Assembly (NCBI GenBank): GCA_012515695.1
Contig: JAAYXX010000306.1
Coordinates: 1-20,555, forward strand
Length of the DNA stretch: 20,555 nucleotides
Origin: Chloroflexota bacterium
GTDB taxonomy: Bacteria; Chloroflexota; Anaerolineae; UBA1429
Reading direction: 5' to 3'
The notes under the pieces are model-generated. The model did no database searches. It was not told the DNA's origin and saw only the letters and a program-made list of their open reading frames with translations. Both the position numbers and the translations under genes were made by a program. Shown here piece after piece: positions 13,753 to 20,555 of this stretch (positions within the stretch are counted from its first letter, which is position 1; each line of letters opens with the position of its first letter).

Positions 13753-13800
13753 GCGCGGGGCGGACGGGCGGTCCAGGGGCTGCACAGCAAGGAGATAGGG

Positions 13801-15150
13801 ATGAAAAAGGTGGCGATAGTTGGCGCTGGCCCTGCGGGGATGTTTGCGGCGCACGAGTTGGCGCAGCACTCGCTGGAAGTAGTCGTGCTCGATATGGGCA
13901 AGCCGGTTTCCGATCGCAACCGCAACGAGCCTTTCGACTTGTTACACGGTATGGGTGGGGCGGGCACTTTTTCCGATGGAAAGGTGAACTTTCACCCGCA
14001 AATAGGCGGGAACCTGTACGAGTTTCTCCGTGAGGACGAGGCGTGGAGCCTGATGGATCACATCGAGCAGATTTTCCGCAAGTACGATGTGGATGTGATC
14101 CCTACGGACAACGAGCGTACGCGAGACCTCGAACGGCGCGCCGCCAAATGCGGAGTCAGCTTTTTGCCCATTCGGCAGGCGCATATCGGCTCGGATCATC
14201 TCACCGAATTGATCGAAGCGATGGGGCGCGAGCTAGAGCGGGCGGGCGTGCAGTTTCGCTTTGGCAAGCGCGTGGTGGACATTGTGCGCGAGGACGGCGC
14301 TGTGCGCGGCGTTGTGCTGGAGGATGGCGAGGTGGTGCAGGCGGATTTCGTGCTGCTGGCCCCTGGCCGGGTGGGCAGCGAGTGGGTGGGACGCCTGGCG
14401 CTGGAACACTCGTTGGATGTTACGTACAACCCTGTGGATATTGGCGTGCGCGTCGAAGTCCCCTCCATCGTCATGGAGGAGGTCATTGATATCTCGTATG
14501 ACCCCAAGCTGTACGTGCGCGCCCCGACCTATGATGACCGCGTGCGGACATTTTGCGTCTCGCCCGAAGGATTCGTGGTCAAGGAAGTATACCGGGACGA
14601 AGGAGCCGTGGGGGTCAATGGGCACTCGCTGCGCGATGTCAAGACTGGCAATACCAACTTTGCGCTGCTGACCAGCATCAACCTGACCGAACCGGTGGAG
14701 AGCACGACAGCCTATGGCATCTCGATTGCCCGGCTGGCGACGACCATCGGGGGCGGCAAACCGATTCTGCAGAGCCTGGGGGATTTGCGTCGCCACCGGC
14801 GCTCGACGTGGGGGAGGCTGCGCAAAAGTCCGGGGGATGTGGTGCCCACCCTGATGGACGTAACTCCCGGCGATATTTCGATGGCGCTGCCGCATCGCAT
14901 CGTCACCGATCTGGTCGAAGCCCTGGAAATGTTGGCCGGGGTAATCCCTGGCCTGGACGCGGACCGCACGCTGCTGTATGCGCTGGAACTCAAGCGGTAC
15001 GCTACTCGCCTGCGGACCGACCTGCGCTTGCAGACCCAACTCAAGGGGCTATACGTGGCCGGGGATGGGGCCGGGGTAGCGCGGGGCATTGCAGGAGCGG
15101 CAGCGACGGGCGAGATTGCGGCGCGGGGCATCATCGCTTCATTAGGGTAG
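13801..15150 (+). CDS. FAD-dependent dehydrogenase, COG2509-like
   Basis: A 449-residue flavoprotein. The Rossmann start VAIVGAGPAGMFAAHEL holds the dinucleotide motif GAGPAG (8-13). GMGGAGTFSDGK (50-61) is the hallmark of the COG2509 group of uncharacterised FAD-dependent dehydrogenases. The C-terminal FAD contact is LYVAGDGAGVARGIAGAAAT (about 418-437). The physiological substrate of this group is unknown. AAGGAG lies six bases before the ATG. The gene begins 48 bases after the QueG-like gene and closes the plus-strand run begun by alaX; sharing an operon with an Fe-S protein suggests a redox partnership (inference). Confidence 0.93.
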   Translation: MKKVAIVGAGPAGMFAAHELAQHSLEVVVLDMGKPVSDRNRNEPFDLLHGMGGAGTFSDGKVNFHPQIGGNLYEFLREDEAWSLMDHIEQIFRKYDVDVIPTDNERTRDLERRAAKCGVSFLPIRQAHIGSDHLTELIEAMGRELERAGVQFRFGKRVVDIVREDGAVRGVVLEDGEVVQADFVLLAPGRVGSEWVGRLALEHSLDVTYNPVDIGVRVEVPSIVMEEVIDISYDPKLYVRAPTYDDRVRTFCVSPEGFVVKEVYRDEGAVGVNGHSLRDVKTGNTNFALLTSINLTEPVESTTAYGISIARLATTIGGGKPILQSLGDLRRHRRSTWGRLRKSPGDVVPTLMDVTPGDISMALPHRIVTDLVEALEMLAGVIPGLDADRTLLYALELKRYATRLRTDLRLQTQLKGLYVAGDGAGVARGIAGAAATGEIAARGIIASLG

Positions 15151-15208
15151 GGCCACAGCGCCCTGCCTGGGAAATGCGCGCTCGATTTTATGTCTGCTTA
15201 ATTCCCCT

Positions 15209-15237
15209 TTGACATAGAGCGTGCAGTGTGCTATGCT
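15209..15237 (+). promoter_or_regulatory. Strong promoter with extended -10, apparently leaderless
   Basis: Perfect TTGACA (15209-15214), 17-base spacer, TATGCT (15232-15237) preceded by TGC, an extended -10. Transcription should begin at about 15244-15245, exactly where the next ATG lies. Confidence 0.72.
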
Positions 15238-15244
15238 AGGTATA

Positions 15245-16171
15245 ATGTCAATCGCTCAAATCACCCCACGCCTTGCGAATAATCATTATATGGCCTCGTC
15301 CGTTGAAGAGGCACTGGCCTATCTCACCGTGAACCGTGGTGAAGCGCAACTTGTTGCGGGAGGTACGGACCTGCTGCCGCGCCTGGAGGCGGGCGATCTG
15401 CTGTTCGAGCATCTGGTGGATGTGTCGCGGGTCGCAGCCATGAAGCGCATTGAGCAGGAAAACGGCTACCTGATCATCGGCGGGTCGGTGACTTTTGCTG
15501 CGCTGCAAGAGGAAGCGTTGGTGCGCGAGCGGGTCCCCCTGCTGTGGGAAGCGGCGCGGCAAATGGGCACGCCGGAGGTGCGGCAGGCCGCTACCCTGGC
15601 CGGAAACGTGGTGACAGCGTATGGCAATGCGGACGGGGCGGTGGCGTTGGTGGCCCTGGACGCCGAAGTAGAGATCACGAACATGACCGGCTCTCAATGG
15701 CTGCCCATCGGGGCGCTGTTTGTGCGTTCGGGAGTGTCGCGAGTGGATAGCACATCGGAGATTGTGACGGCGGTGCGCCTGGGCGGCCTCGGACCTGATC
15801 AGGGGATGGCGCTGGAGCGGGTTGCCCCCCGACAGCCAGGCGAACGCGCGCCGCTGGTGCTGGCGATGGTGCTCGCGGTGGATCGCGAGGCCAACGTGGT
15901 AGATTGGGCTTCGGTGGCTGCTGGCGCAGCGGATACGGTCCCGTTCCGCTTTGCGGGGCTGGAAGAATTGCTCGGCGGCCTGCACCTCGACGATGTGCGG
16001 ACGCGGGAGATGCTCCCCAATCTGGTGCATGATCGCGTGATCGCCTCTGGCATGTTCAACGACGCGCTTGTCTCTCATCAGGATGTAGAGGCCCTGGGGC
16101 GACGCGCCTTCCGTCGCGCTCTGGCGATGGCCCTTGGCGAGAGCGAGTCGCCCTGCAACAATGGTCACTGA
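15245..16171 (+). CDS. FAD-binding subunit of a molybdopterin dehydrogenase (CoxM/XdhB-like)
   Basis: A 308-residue protein of the FAD_binding_5 family, normally the middle subunit of xanthine or CO dehydrogenase-type enzymes. It passes electrons from the Fe-S subunit to an acceptor via FAD. Visible FAD contacts are AGGTDLL (38-44) and TLAGN (117-121); the second deviates from the usual TxGGN. After the FAD domain comes the CO_deh_flav_C-like part (about 195-305), seen in LERVAPRQPGERAPLVLAMV. The start at 15245 is chosen because the -10 box ends at 15237 and the upstream GTG at 15221 would lie inside the promoter. No ribosome binding site precedes it, so translation is probably leaderless. 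An alternative is the ATG at 15290. No molybdopterin or [2Fe-2S] partner lies beside it; hemW follows 53 bases later. Confidence 0.88.
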   Translation: MSIAQITPRLANNHYMASSVEEALAYLTVNRGEAQLVAGGTDLLPRLEAGDLLFEHLVDVSRVAAMKRIEQENGYLIIGGSVTFAALQEEALVRERVPLLWEAARQMGTPEVRQAATLAGNVVTAYGNADGAVALVALDAEVEITNMTGSQWLPIGALFVRSGVSRVDSTSEIVTAVRLGGLGPDQGMALERVAPRQPGERAPLVLAMVLAVDREANVVDWASVAAGAADTVPFRFAGLEELLGGLHLDDVRTREMLPNLVHDRVIASGMFNDALVSHQDVEALGRRAFRRALAMALGESESPCNNGH

Positions 16172-16224
16172 CCGGTTGCTGCCTTCCCTGAGCGCGTTCC
16201 CCCACGCCTGTCGAGATAGAGCCT

Positions 16225-17406
16225 ATGGTTGATGGATTGCCCTGCGCGGGCATCTATGTGCATATCCCCTTTTGTCAGGCGAAATGCGCCTACTGCGATT
16301 TCATCTCTTATCCCCACTGCGAGCACGTGTTTGGCCCCTATGTAGATGCGTTGGTAAGCGAGCTATATCAGCGCGCCCGCGACTGGTCTGGCTGCTGCTT
16401 TGACACGCTGTTCATTGGCGGCGGCACGCCGACGCTGTTATCCCCCGCAGACATCGGTAGGGTGGTGGATGCCTGCCGCGACGCGCTGGGCCTGTCGGCG
16501 GATGCCGAGGTTACGGTAGAGGGGAACCCCGGCACGGTGGATCTGGCCGAATTGCGCGCCTTGAGGCGGGCGGGGGTCAACCGCCTGAGCCTGGGGGTGC
16601 AAAGCCTGCACGATGACGAACTGGCGCTGTTGGGGCGCATTCACACCGCCGCCGAGGCGGTCCAGGCATACGAGTGGGCCAGAAGCGCGGGGTTTGAGAA
16701 CATTAACCTCGATCTGATTTTCGGCGTGCCCAACCAACCCCTGGCCGCATGGCAGGCTACCCTGGAGCGGACGCTGGCCCTTTGCCCGGAACATCTGTCC
16801 CTCTACTCGCTGATTGTCGAAGAGGGGACCCCACTGGCGGAGCGGATCACCTGCGGCAGATTGCCCGCGCCGGAGGATGACCTGGCGGCGGATATGTACG
16901 AACTGGCGGAGGCCCTGCTGGACGAGGCGGGCTATGGACAGTACGAGATCTCGAATTGGGCGCGGCGCGATGGTCAGGCGACGGCGGGGTTGACGCTGCC
17001 CGCGTATGCATGTAGACATAATATCAAGTATTGGCGCAATGAGCCGTATCTGGGGGTGGGGGTGGCCGCCCATTCCTACGATGGTCAGAGTCGCTACGCC
17101 AATACCGCGGACGTAGGGATGTATATCGCCCGGATACAGGCGGGGCAATCTGCAATGGAAAGCAGCGAGCAGCCGACCACCGAGCAGCAAATGGGCGAGA
17201 CGATGATGCTGGGCTTGCGGATGAACCAGGGGGTGACGTGGGAGGGTTTCCGGCGGCGGTTCAACGTGGATATGCGCGCGGTCTATCGCGAGGAGATTGA
17301 CGAGTTTGTGGAATTGGGGCTGCTGGCGGCTGATGAGCAGGGCGTGCGGCTGACGCCCCGTGGCCGATTGCTGGGGAATCAAGTGTTTGCGGCGTTCTTG
17401 CGGTAG
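16225..17406 (+). CDS. hemW: HemW-type radical SAM heme chaperone
   Basis: A 393-residue radical SAM protein of the HemW group, long misnamed oxygen-independent coproporphyrinogen III oxidase. The cluster motif is C17-x3-C21-x2-C24 followed by DF (HIPFCQAKCAYCDF). GGGTPT (69-74), GVQSLHDDELALLGRIH, NLDLIFGVPNQ and RHNIKYWRNEPYLGVGVAAHS are all typical. The C-terminal winged-helix-like HemW domain is present (MMLGLRMNQGV to the end). HemW binds heme and delivers it to membrane proteins such as nitrate reductase. The start is the ATG at 16225; only a weak GAGATAGAG precedes it. It probably shares the transcript of the FAD subunit gene. Confidence 0.93.
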   Translation: MVDGLPCAGIYVHIPFCQAKCAYCDFISYPHCEHVFGPYVDALVSELYQRARDWSGCCFDTLFIGGGTPTLLSPADIGRVVDACRDALGLSADAEVTVEGNPGTVDLAELRALRRAGVNRLSLGVQSLHDDELALLGRIHTAAEAVQAYEWARSAGFENINLDLIFGVPNQPLAAWQATLERTLALCPEHLSLYSLIVEEGTPLAERITCGRLPAPEDDLAADMYELAEALLDEAGYGQYEISNWARRDGQATAGLTLPAYACRHNIKYWRNEPYLGVGVAAHSYDGQSRYANTADVGMYIARIQAGQSAMESSEQPTTEQQMGETMMLGLRMNQGVTWEGFRRRFNVDMRAVYREEIDEFVELGLLAADEQGVRLTPRGRLLGNQVFAAFLR

Positions 17407-17411
17407 CCCCA

Positions 17412-17433
17412 CCAGCGGCATATATGCCGCTGG
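17412..17433. repeat. Perfect 22-bp palindrome after hemW
   Basis: CCAGCGGCATA and TATGCCGCTGG abut with no spacer (11 + 11 bases), six bases after the hemW stop. It has no T-run. Its half CCAGCGGCATA recurs at 17554-17564, so it is a dispersed element that may also act in termination. Confidence 0.65.
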
Positions 17434-17551
17434 CTGAGCCGAGCGAGCAGTAGCAAGGCTAGCGCCGCCTCGGTTACCCAACTATTTTGTTAAAATTCAT
17501 AAGCGGGTTAATTGGTGTTTAATGCACTTGAGCACTTTTATACCAGCCCGG

Positions 17552-17577
17552 CACCAGCGGCATACATGCCGCAGGTG
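17552..17577. repeat. Second palindrome of the CCAGCGGCAT type
   Basis: CACC-A-GCGGCAT, loop AC, ATGCCGC-A-GGTG: a 7-bp stem, one A/A mismatch and four further pairs. It is closely related to the palindrome at 17412-17433. It touches the cloverleaf element starting at 17576. Confidence 0.6.
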
Positions 17578-17648
17578 GCATCTTGGACCGCCGCCGTATT
17601 TGGCGGCTTGCAACTATGCCGGCTGGAAGCCGGCGGTCCAAGATGCCA
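17576..17648. repeat. 73-bp cloverleaf-like palindromic element
   Basis: The ends TGGCATCTTGGACCGCCG (17576-17593) and its exact complement (17631-17648) form an 18-bp outer stem. Inside are two further hairpins, GCCGCC-GTATTT-GGCGGC (17590-17607, partly competing with the outer stem) and GCCGGC-TGGAA-GCCGGC (17618-17634). Both inner hairpins match those of the 80-bp repeats at 10661-10820. The shape fits a REP-type or MITE-like element; no flanking target duplication was recognised. The rest of the 380-base gap (17434-17551, 17649-17737) is AT-rich with no visible gene. Confidence 0.72.
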
Positions 17649-17737
17649 GCATGATGGAGATTCTCTGCGGTAACTCGGCGTGCCGTCTTGTAGGCAGTTG
17701 AAACCGCCCATCCTAATAACAGTTGTGCAGGATAAAT

Positions 17738-17764
17738 CAGGCCCGACGTTAACTGTCGGGCCTG
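17738..17764 (-). terminator. Terminator of the GH172 gene
   Basis: CAGGCCCGAC (17738-17747) pairs perfectly with GTCGGGCCTG (17755-17764) around a 7-base loop. On the minus strand it lies 22 bases after the GH172 stop and is followed by ATTTAT, a short T-rich tail. Confidence 0.7.
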
Positions 17765-17786
17765 TGCATTCTGTGCGTGGTGGTGG

Positions 17787-18899
17787 CTATTTGCCGCGCA
17801 GCTTGTCGGGGTCAATGGGGCTGCCGCTGCGGCGAATGTCGTTAATGGGAATGGGCAGGTCCACCGGATACATGGTAGCATCGGGCCGGGGCAGGCGGTC
17901 CTCCATCTTGGGGAAGGGCGGGAATGGCTTGCTGGGCAACGTCTGATACCAATAAGCCGTGGAGGAATAGTCATCGCTGCGGTCGTTGGCGTGCCCGTGT
18001 TCGATGCTGACGCGGATGGACTTGTGGAAGATGACCGGGTCCACGATATGATAGCGATAGACGGTAATTCGCTCGTTAAAGCCGTTGTGCGGCCCAGAGT
18101 GGAAAGAGACGCCCGCGTAGGGGAAGGTGTTGTGAGGCTGCGAACCCCACGCCTGCGAGAAATAGTCCTCGCTGCCTGTGCCGTGCATGTCGGGGGGCCA
18201 TTTCTCCCCGTCAATCATGATCATGTCGTCGCCCTCGCCCCACCAGCCGCCGTACAGGTTATGCACGCTCAGGTTGACGCCCACGTAATGGCCGCGCCCC
18301 TCCGCTTCCATGAACAGGTAATTATCCTTGTCGCTCAGGTTCACATCAGGCTGGGGGGTGTCCAGTGTGCTGGCGCGTGGGCAGGGGTTCTGGCGGTGCC
18401 ACCAGGCGTGAAAGCGTCCCTGATCGTCGGGCAGGAAATCCAGCGCGTCATAGTCCACGTAAAAGTAGAATGCGGCGATATCCTGGTCGCTCTCGTTCGT
18501 CACCTGGATAAGTGCGCCGTTGCCAAAGGGCATGGGGAAGTAGCAGTTCATGGCTGCGTGCTGGTCGTCGCCCTTGTTGGCCGACATGCTCAACGGGGCG
18601 CAGGCGTAGGAAGCTACTTTGGCATGGCCTACCCCGAAAAAGTCCCCCAGGGGAGTCTCGACGCTGGGGTGGGTCTGGCCATCCCAGAACATACGCAACA
18701 CGGTTTTGCGTAGGTATTGGGTGTCGGGGCTGGCGACGGTGAACCAGATATGACGGATGATTCCCGCGCCAGAGATGCTGGCCAGGGTCACGGTTTCCCC
18801 GGCGGGGATGCGCCAACAGTCGACATTGCGCCCGGTCTGATCCCAACTCGAAATGCGCTGCGTGCGTCCTTCACGCAATCGGCTCAGGTTTTCCATCAT
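17787..18899 (-). CDS. GH172 (DUF2961) family glycosidase
   Basis: A 370-residue DUF2961 protein, the domain now classed as glycoside hydrolase family 172, whose known members act on furanose sugars (difructose anhydride, D-fructofuranosides, D-arabinofuranosides). Typical segments are SGAGIIRHIWFTV (43-55), ETPLGDFFGVGH (81-92), WWGEGDDMIMIDGE (219-232) and GTGSEDYFSQAWG (240-252). Glu222 and Glu244 are the likely catalytic pair, inferred by analogy. No signal peptide is seen, so it probably acts in the cytoplasm on imported sugars. The start is the ATG at 18899 with AGGAGG six bases upstream; a second ATG follows directly. The frame back to 18992 covers the promoter. It diverges from an esterase-like gene across shared control DNA. 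Confidence 0.92.
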   Translation of the reverse strand: MMENLSRLREGRTQRISSWDQTGRNVDCWRIPAGETVTLASISGAGIIRHIWFTVASPDTQYLRKTVLRMFWDGQTHPSVETPLGDFFGVGHAKVASYACAPLSMSANKGDDQHAAMNCYFPMPFGNGALIQVTNESDQDIAAFYFYVDYDALDFLPDDQGRFHAWWHRQNPCPRASTLDTPQPDVNLSDKDNYLFMEAEGRGHYVGVNLSVHNLYGGWWGEGDDMIMIDGEKWPPDMHGTGSEDYFSQAWGSQPHNTFPYAGVSFHSGPHNGFNERITVYRYHIVDPVIFHKSIRVSIEHGHANDRSDDYSSTAYWYQTLPSKPFPPFPKMEDRLPRPDATMYPVDLPIPINDIRRSGSPIDPDKLRGK

Positions 18900-18957
18900 G
18901 GTCTTCCTCCTGTATTGGCTGCTGATTCTGAACTCGCTTGGATGAGCGTTGCAGGGG

Positions 18958-18986
18958 ATTATATAGCGACTGTGCAAGGGTTTCAA
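18958..18986 (-). promoter_or_regulatory. Consensus promoter of the GH172 gene
   Basis: TTGAAA (18986-18981), 17-base spacer, TATAAT (18963-18958) on the minus strand. Transcription would start near 18951, leaving a 52-base leader. Confidence 0.75.
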
Positions 18987-19003
18987 GCGCATTATGCGAC
19001 TTG
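18984..19003. promoter_or_regulatory. Candidate operator between divergent promoters
   Basis: CAAGCGCAT-T-ATGCGACTTG is an inverted repeat with 9-bp arms, a single central base and one bulged A (18999). It overlaps the -35 boxes of both divergent promoters (18981-18986 and 19001-19006). That is an ideal place for one repressor to silence both genes. The protein that binds is not in the window. Confidence 0.5.
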
Positions 19004-19029
19004 CCTGTTCGCGTTGTTGATGTTACGAT
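19001..19029 (+). promoter_or_regulatory. Candidate promoter of the esterase-like gene
   Basis: TTGCCT (19001-19006), 17-base spacer, TACGAT (19024-19029) preceded by TGT, an extended -10. Transcription would start near 19036, 73 bases before the ATG. A nearby TATACT at 19075 has no -35 partner. Confidence 0.45.
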
Positions 19030-19108
19030 ATGGTTATGCAAACAGGCGTGCCCGGGCCAGCAGTTGGAGGCGAGTATACTCTGTATCCTATCAAAGAAGG
19101 ATCAGCTC

Positions 19109-20555
19109 ATGGACAGCGTGACACAGAAACCACCGACGGTTGATGCACGTTACTATACTATCCGCCACGGGGATATGCCCTACGAGTTCCCGCGCTATGC
19201 CACTTTGGAGGCGTGGGAGCGCCGGGCGGCCTGGCTGCGCGAACACCTGCTAACCATGATGGGCCTGTGGCCTATGCCAGAGCGCCCGCCAGTGCAGGCG
19301 TACGTTACGGGCACCCTGGAATACGATGACTACTATGTGGACAAGGTGTACCTGGAGAGTTGGCCCGGCTTTTATTGCACCGGCAACCTCTACCGCCCGC
19401 GAGGCAAGCAGGGGCCTTTTCCGGCCATTTTGAACCCGCACGGTCATTGGGAGCGGGGCCGCCTGGAGCATCAAGAGTTGGGTTCGATTCGGGCGCGGTG
19501 TATCACCTTTGCCCGCATGGGCATGATGGCCTTTGCCTATGACATGGTCGGCTATAACGACAGCCTTCAGGTTCCCACGCACCATTTCGGCAACCGGCAG
19601 GGGGCTTTGTGGGGGCTGACGCCGCTGGCCCTGCAAACCTGGAATAGCCTGCGTGTGGTGGACTGGTTGGCTGGGCTGGCCGAGGTGGACCCGGAGCGGA
19701 TCGGCTGCACGGGGGCTTCGGGCGGGGGCACGCAGACCTTTATGCTCACGGCGTTAGAGCCGCGTGTGCGGGTGGTTGCGCCGGTGAACATGATCTCGGC
19801 GCATTTCCAGGGGGGCTGCGTCTGCGAGAACGCGCCCGGCCTGCGTACCCAGACGTACAACGTGGAGATTGGCGCGCTGGCAGCGCCACGGCCCTTGCTG
19901 ATGGTCTCGGCTACCGGCGACTGGACGGTGAACACCCCCAGGGTGGAATACCCGGCGATTCTCAGCATCTATGCGCTGTATGAGGCAGAGGATCGGCTGG
20001 CCTGGGCGCAGGTAGACGCGCCGCACAACTATAACGCCGCAAGCCGCGACCATGTGTATCGCTGGTTTGCGCGCTGGTTCCTGGGCGACGAGGAACTGGG
20101 GCGCAACGCCGAGCGAGATTTCGTTGTCGAGCCGGACGAGCGCATGCGCGTGTTCCCCACCGGGCAACTGCCGACGGGCACGCTCGTGGGGCACGAGTTT
20201 GGGCGGGCGTTCATTAACGCGGCGCAGCGTCGCCTGGATGCGCTAATGCCCAAGACGGTGCAAGAGCTGGATCACTTGCAGTCGCTTACGCGCACCCGCC
20301 TGGAGCATGTCTTGGAGGCCCGATGGCCGGAATCTGCCCAAGAGCGGGGCTGCCAGGTGCAGGCATGGATCAAAGCGCTGAAAAAGGGGCCGCATGGGGT
20401 GGAGTACTCGCTGATCCTCAGCCGGGCGGAGGTAGGGGATCGCGTGGCGGGGACGCTCTACTTGCCGCCGGACGAGTCGCCGCAGGGCTGGGTATTGCTG
20501 GCGCATGGCGCAGGGCGGGCTGGCGTGCAGGATGCCTTTGGCGGGCCGGGCGAGA
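19109..20555 (+). CDS. Tandem alpha/beta-hydrolase (acetyl-esterase-like), cut by the right edge
   Basis: An open frame of 482 codons running off the window. The first unit (about 65-325) is an alpha/beta-hydrolase with FPAILNPHGHW near the oxyanion region, nucleophile Ser204 in GASGG, likely Asp271 in SATGDWT and His306 in APHNY. It resembles large acetyl-xylan-esterase-like hydrolases common in glycan-degrading bacteria. After a helical linker a second unit begins near residue 425 (GTLYLPP, then WVLLAHGAGRAG), so the full protein should have two hydrolase domains. No signal peptide is seen. The start is the ATG at 19109 with AAGGA seven bases upstream. It diverges from GH172 over shared promoters, which suggests joint work on a decorated sugar polymer or its fragments. 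Substrate unknown. Confidence 0.9.
   Translation, partial: MDSVTQKPPTVDARYYTIRHGDMPYEFPRYATLEAWERRAAWLREHLLTMMGLWPMPERPPVQAYVTGTLEYDDYYVDKVYLESWPGFYCTGNLYRPRGKQGPFPAILNPHGHWERGRLEHQELGSIRARCITFARMGMMAFAYDMVGYNDSLQVPTHHFGNRQGALWGLTPLALQTWNSLRVVDWLAGLAEVDPERIGCTGASGGGTQTFMLTALEPRVRVVAPVNMISAHFQGGCVCENAPGLRTQTYNVEIGALAAPRPLLMVSATGDWTVNTPRVEYPAILSIYALYEAEDRLAWAQVDAPHNYNAASRDHVYRWFARWFLGDEELGRNAERDFVVEPDERMRVFPTGQLPTGTLVGHEFGRAFINAAQRRLDALMPKTVQELDHLQSLTRTRLEHVLEARWPESAQERGCQVQAWIKALKKGPHGVEYSLILSRAEVGDRVAGTLYLPPDESPQGWVLLAHGAGRAGVQDAFGGPGE

Noticed and set aside
15241..15246. TATAAT as an alternative -10 for the FAD subunit gene
   Set aside because: No -35 at the right distance, and TTGACA with an extended TATGCT just upstream is a far better pair.
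15248..16168. 306-codon minus-strand frame opposite the FAD subunit gene
   Set aside because: His/Arg/Gln-rich product typical of the antisense of a GC-rich gene, no family match; the plus-strand frame has clear FAD motifs.
16438..17481. 347-codon minus-strand frame opposite hemW
   Set aside because: Antisense shadow of an unmistakable HemW gene; the product is a His/Pro/Arg/Gln-rich low-information sequence.
17991..18713. 240-codon plus-strand frame opposite the GH172 gene
   Set aside because: Shadow of a gene with clear DUF2961 motifs on the other strand.

Overview
This GC-rich window looks like a chromosomal piece of a Chloroflexota-type bacterium (Anaerolineae or a relative). That is an inference from gene content: a lipoprotein with a TolB-like propeller and a Thr/Pro-rich tail, frequent GTG and TTG starts, an unusual MurF-alanine racemase fusion, and a tiny Cys-rich protein ending in CCGHPGEPGC. 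No rRNA, tRNA, CRISPR array, transposase or phage gene was seen. Sixteen well-supported protein genes, one small gene of 51 codons and one doubtful edge fragment are annotated.

Layout. 1-1245: an OmpR-type response regulator on the minus strand. Its promoter region has a diverged copy 969 bp to the left, apparently driving a second leftward gene that leaves the window. 1246-3710: dinB (DNA polymerase IV) faces a radical-SAM/helix-hairpin-helix protein of the putative DNA modification/repair family; both carry a QLxLF beta-clamp-like motif. 3740-8259: minus-strand lipoprotein followed by the MurF-Alr fusion, separated by a perfect 15-bp hairpin that buries the only visible ribosome binding site of the fusion gene. 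8546-8947: the small Cys-rich gene and ssb on back-to-back promoters. 8995-10589: ssb, two hairpins, then an unrecognised Cys-rich protein. 10591-10820: a degenerate 80-bp tandem repeat made of GC-rich palindromes.

10900-15150: a tight plus-strand run of alaX (alanyl-tRNA editing), an MBL-fold protein with altered metal ligands, a QueG-like double [4Fe-4S] protein translationally coupled to it, and a COG2509-type FAD dehydrogenase. 15209-17406: an orphan molybdopterin-dehydrogenase FAD subunit from a strong and apparently leaderless promoter, then hemW. 17407-17786: three palindromic repeats, including a 73-bp cloverleaf related to the 10.6-kb repeats, and a terminator. 17787-20555: a GH172 (DUF2961) glycosidase and a tandem alpha/beta-hydrolase (cut by the right edge), diverging from back-to-back promoters with an inverted repeat between them. 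They are probably a co-regulated carbohydrate module.

The themes are DNA maintenance (dinB, radical SAM/HhH, ssb), cell wall (MurF-Alr), translation quality (alaX), Fe-S/heme redox proteins (QueG-like, hemW) and glycan degradation. Starts were moved inward from the longest open frame wherever a ribosome binding site, promoter overlap or family N-terminus required it. Promoter calls rest on consensus matching by eye.
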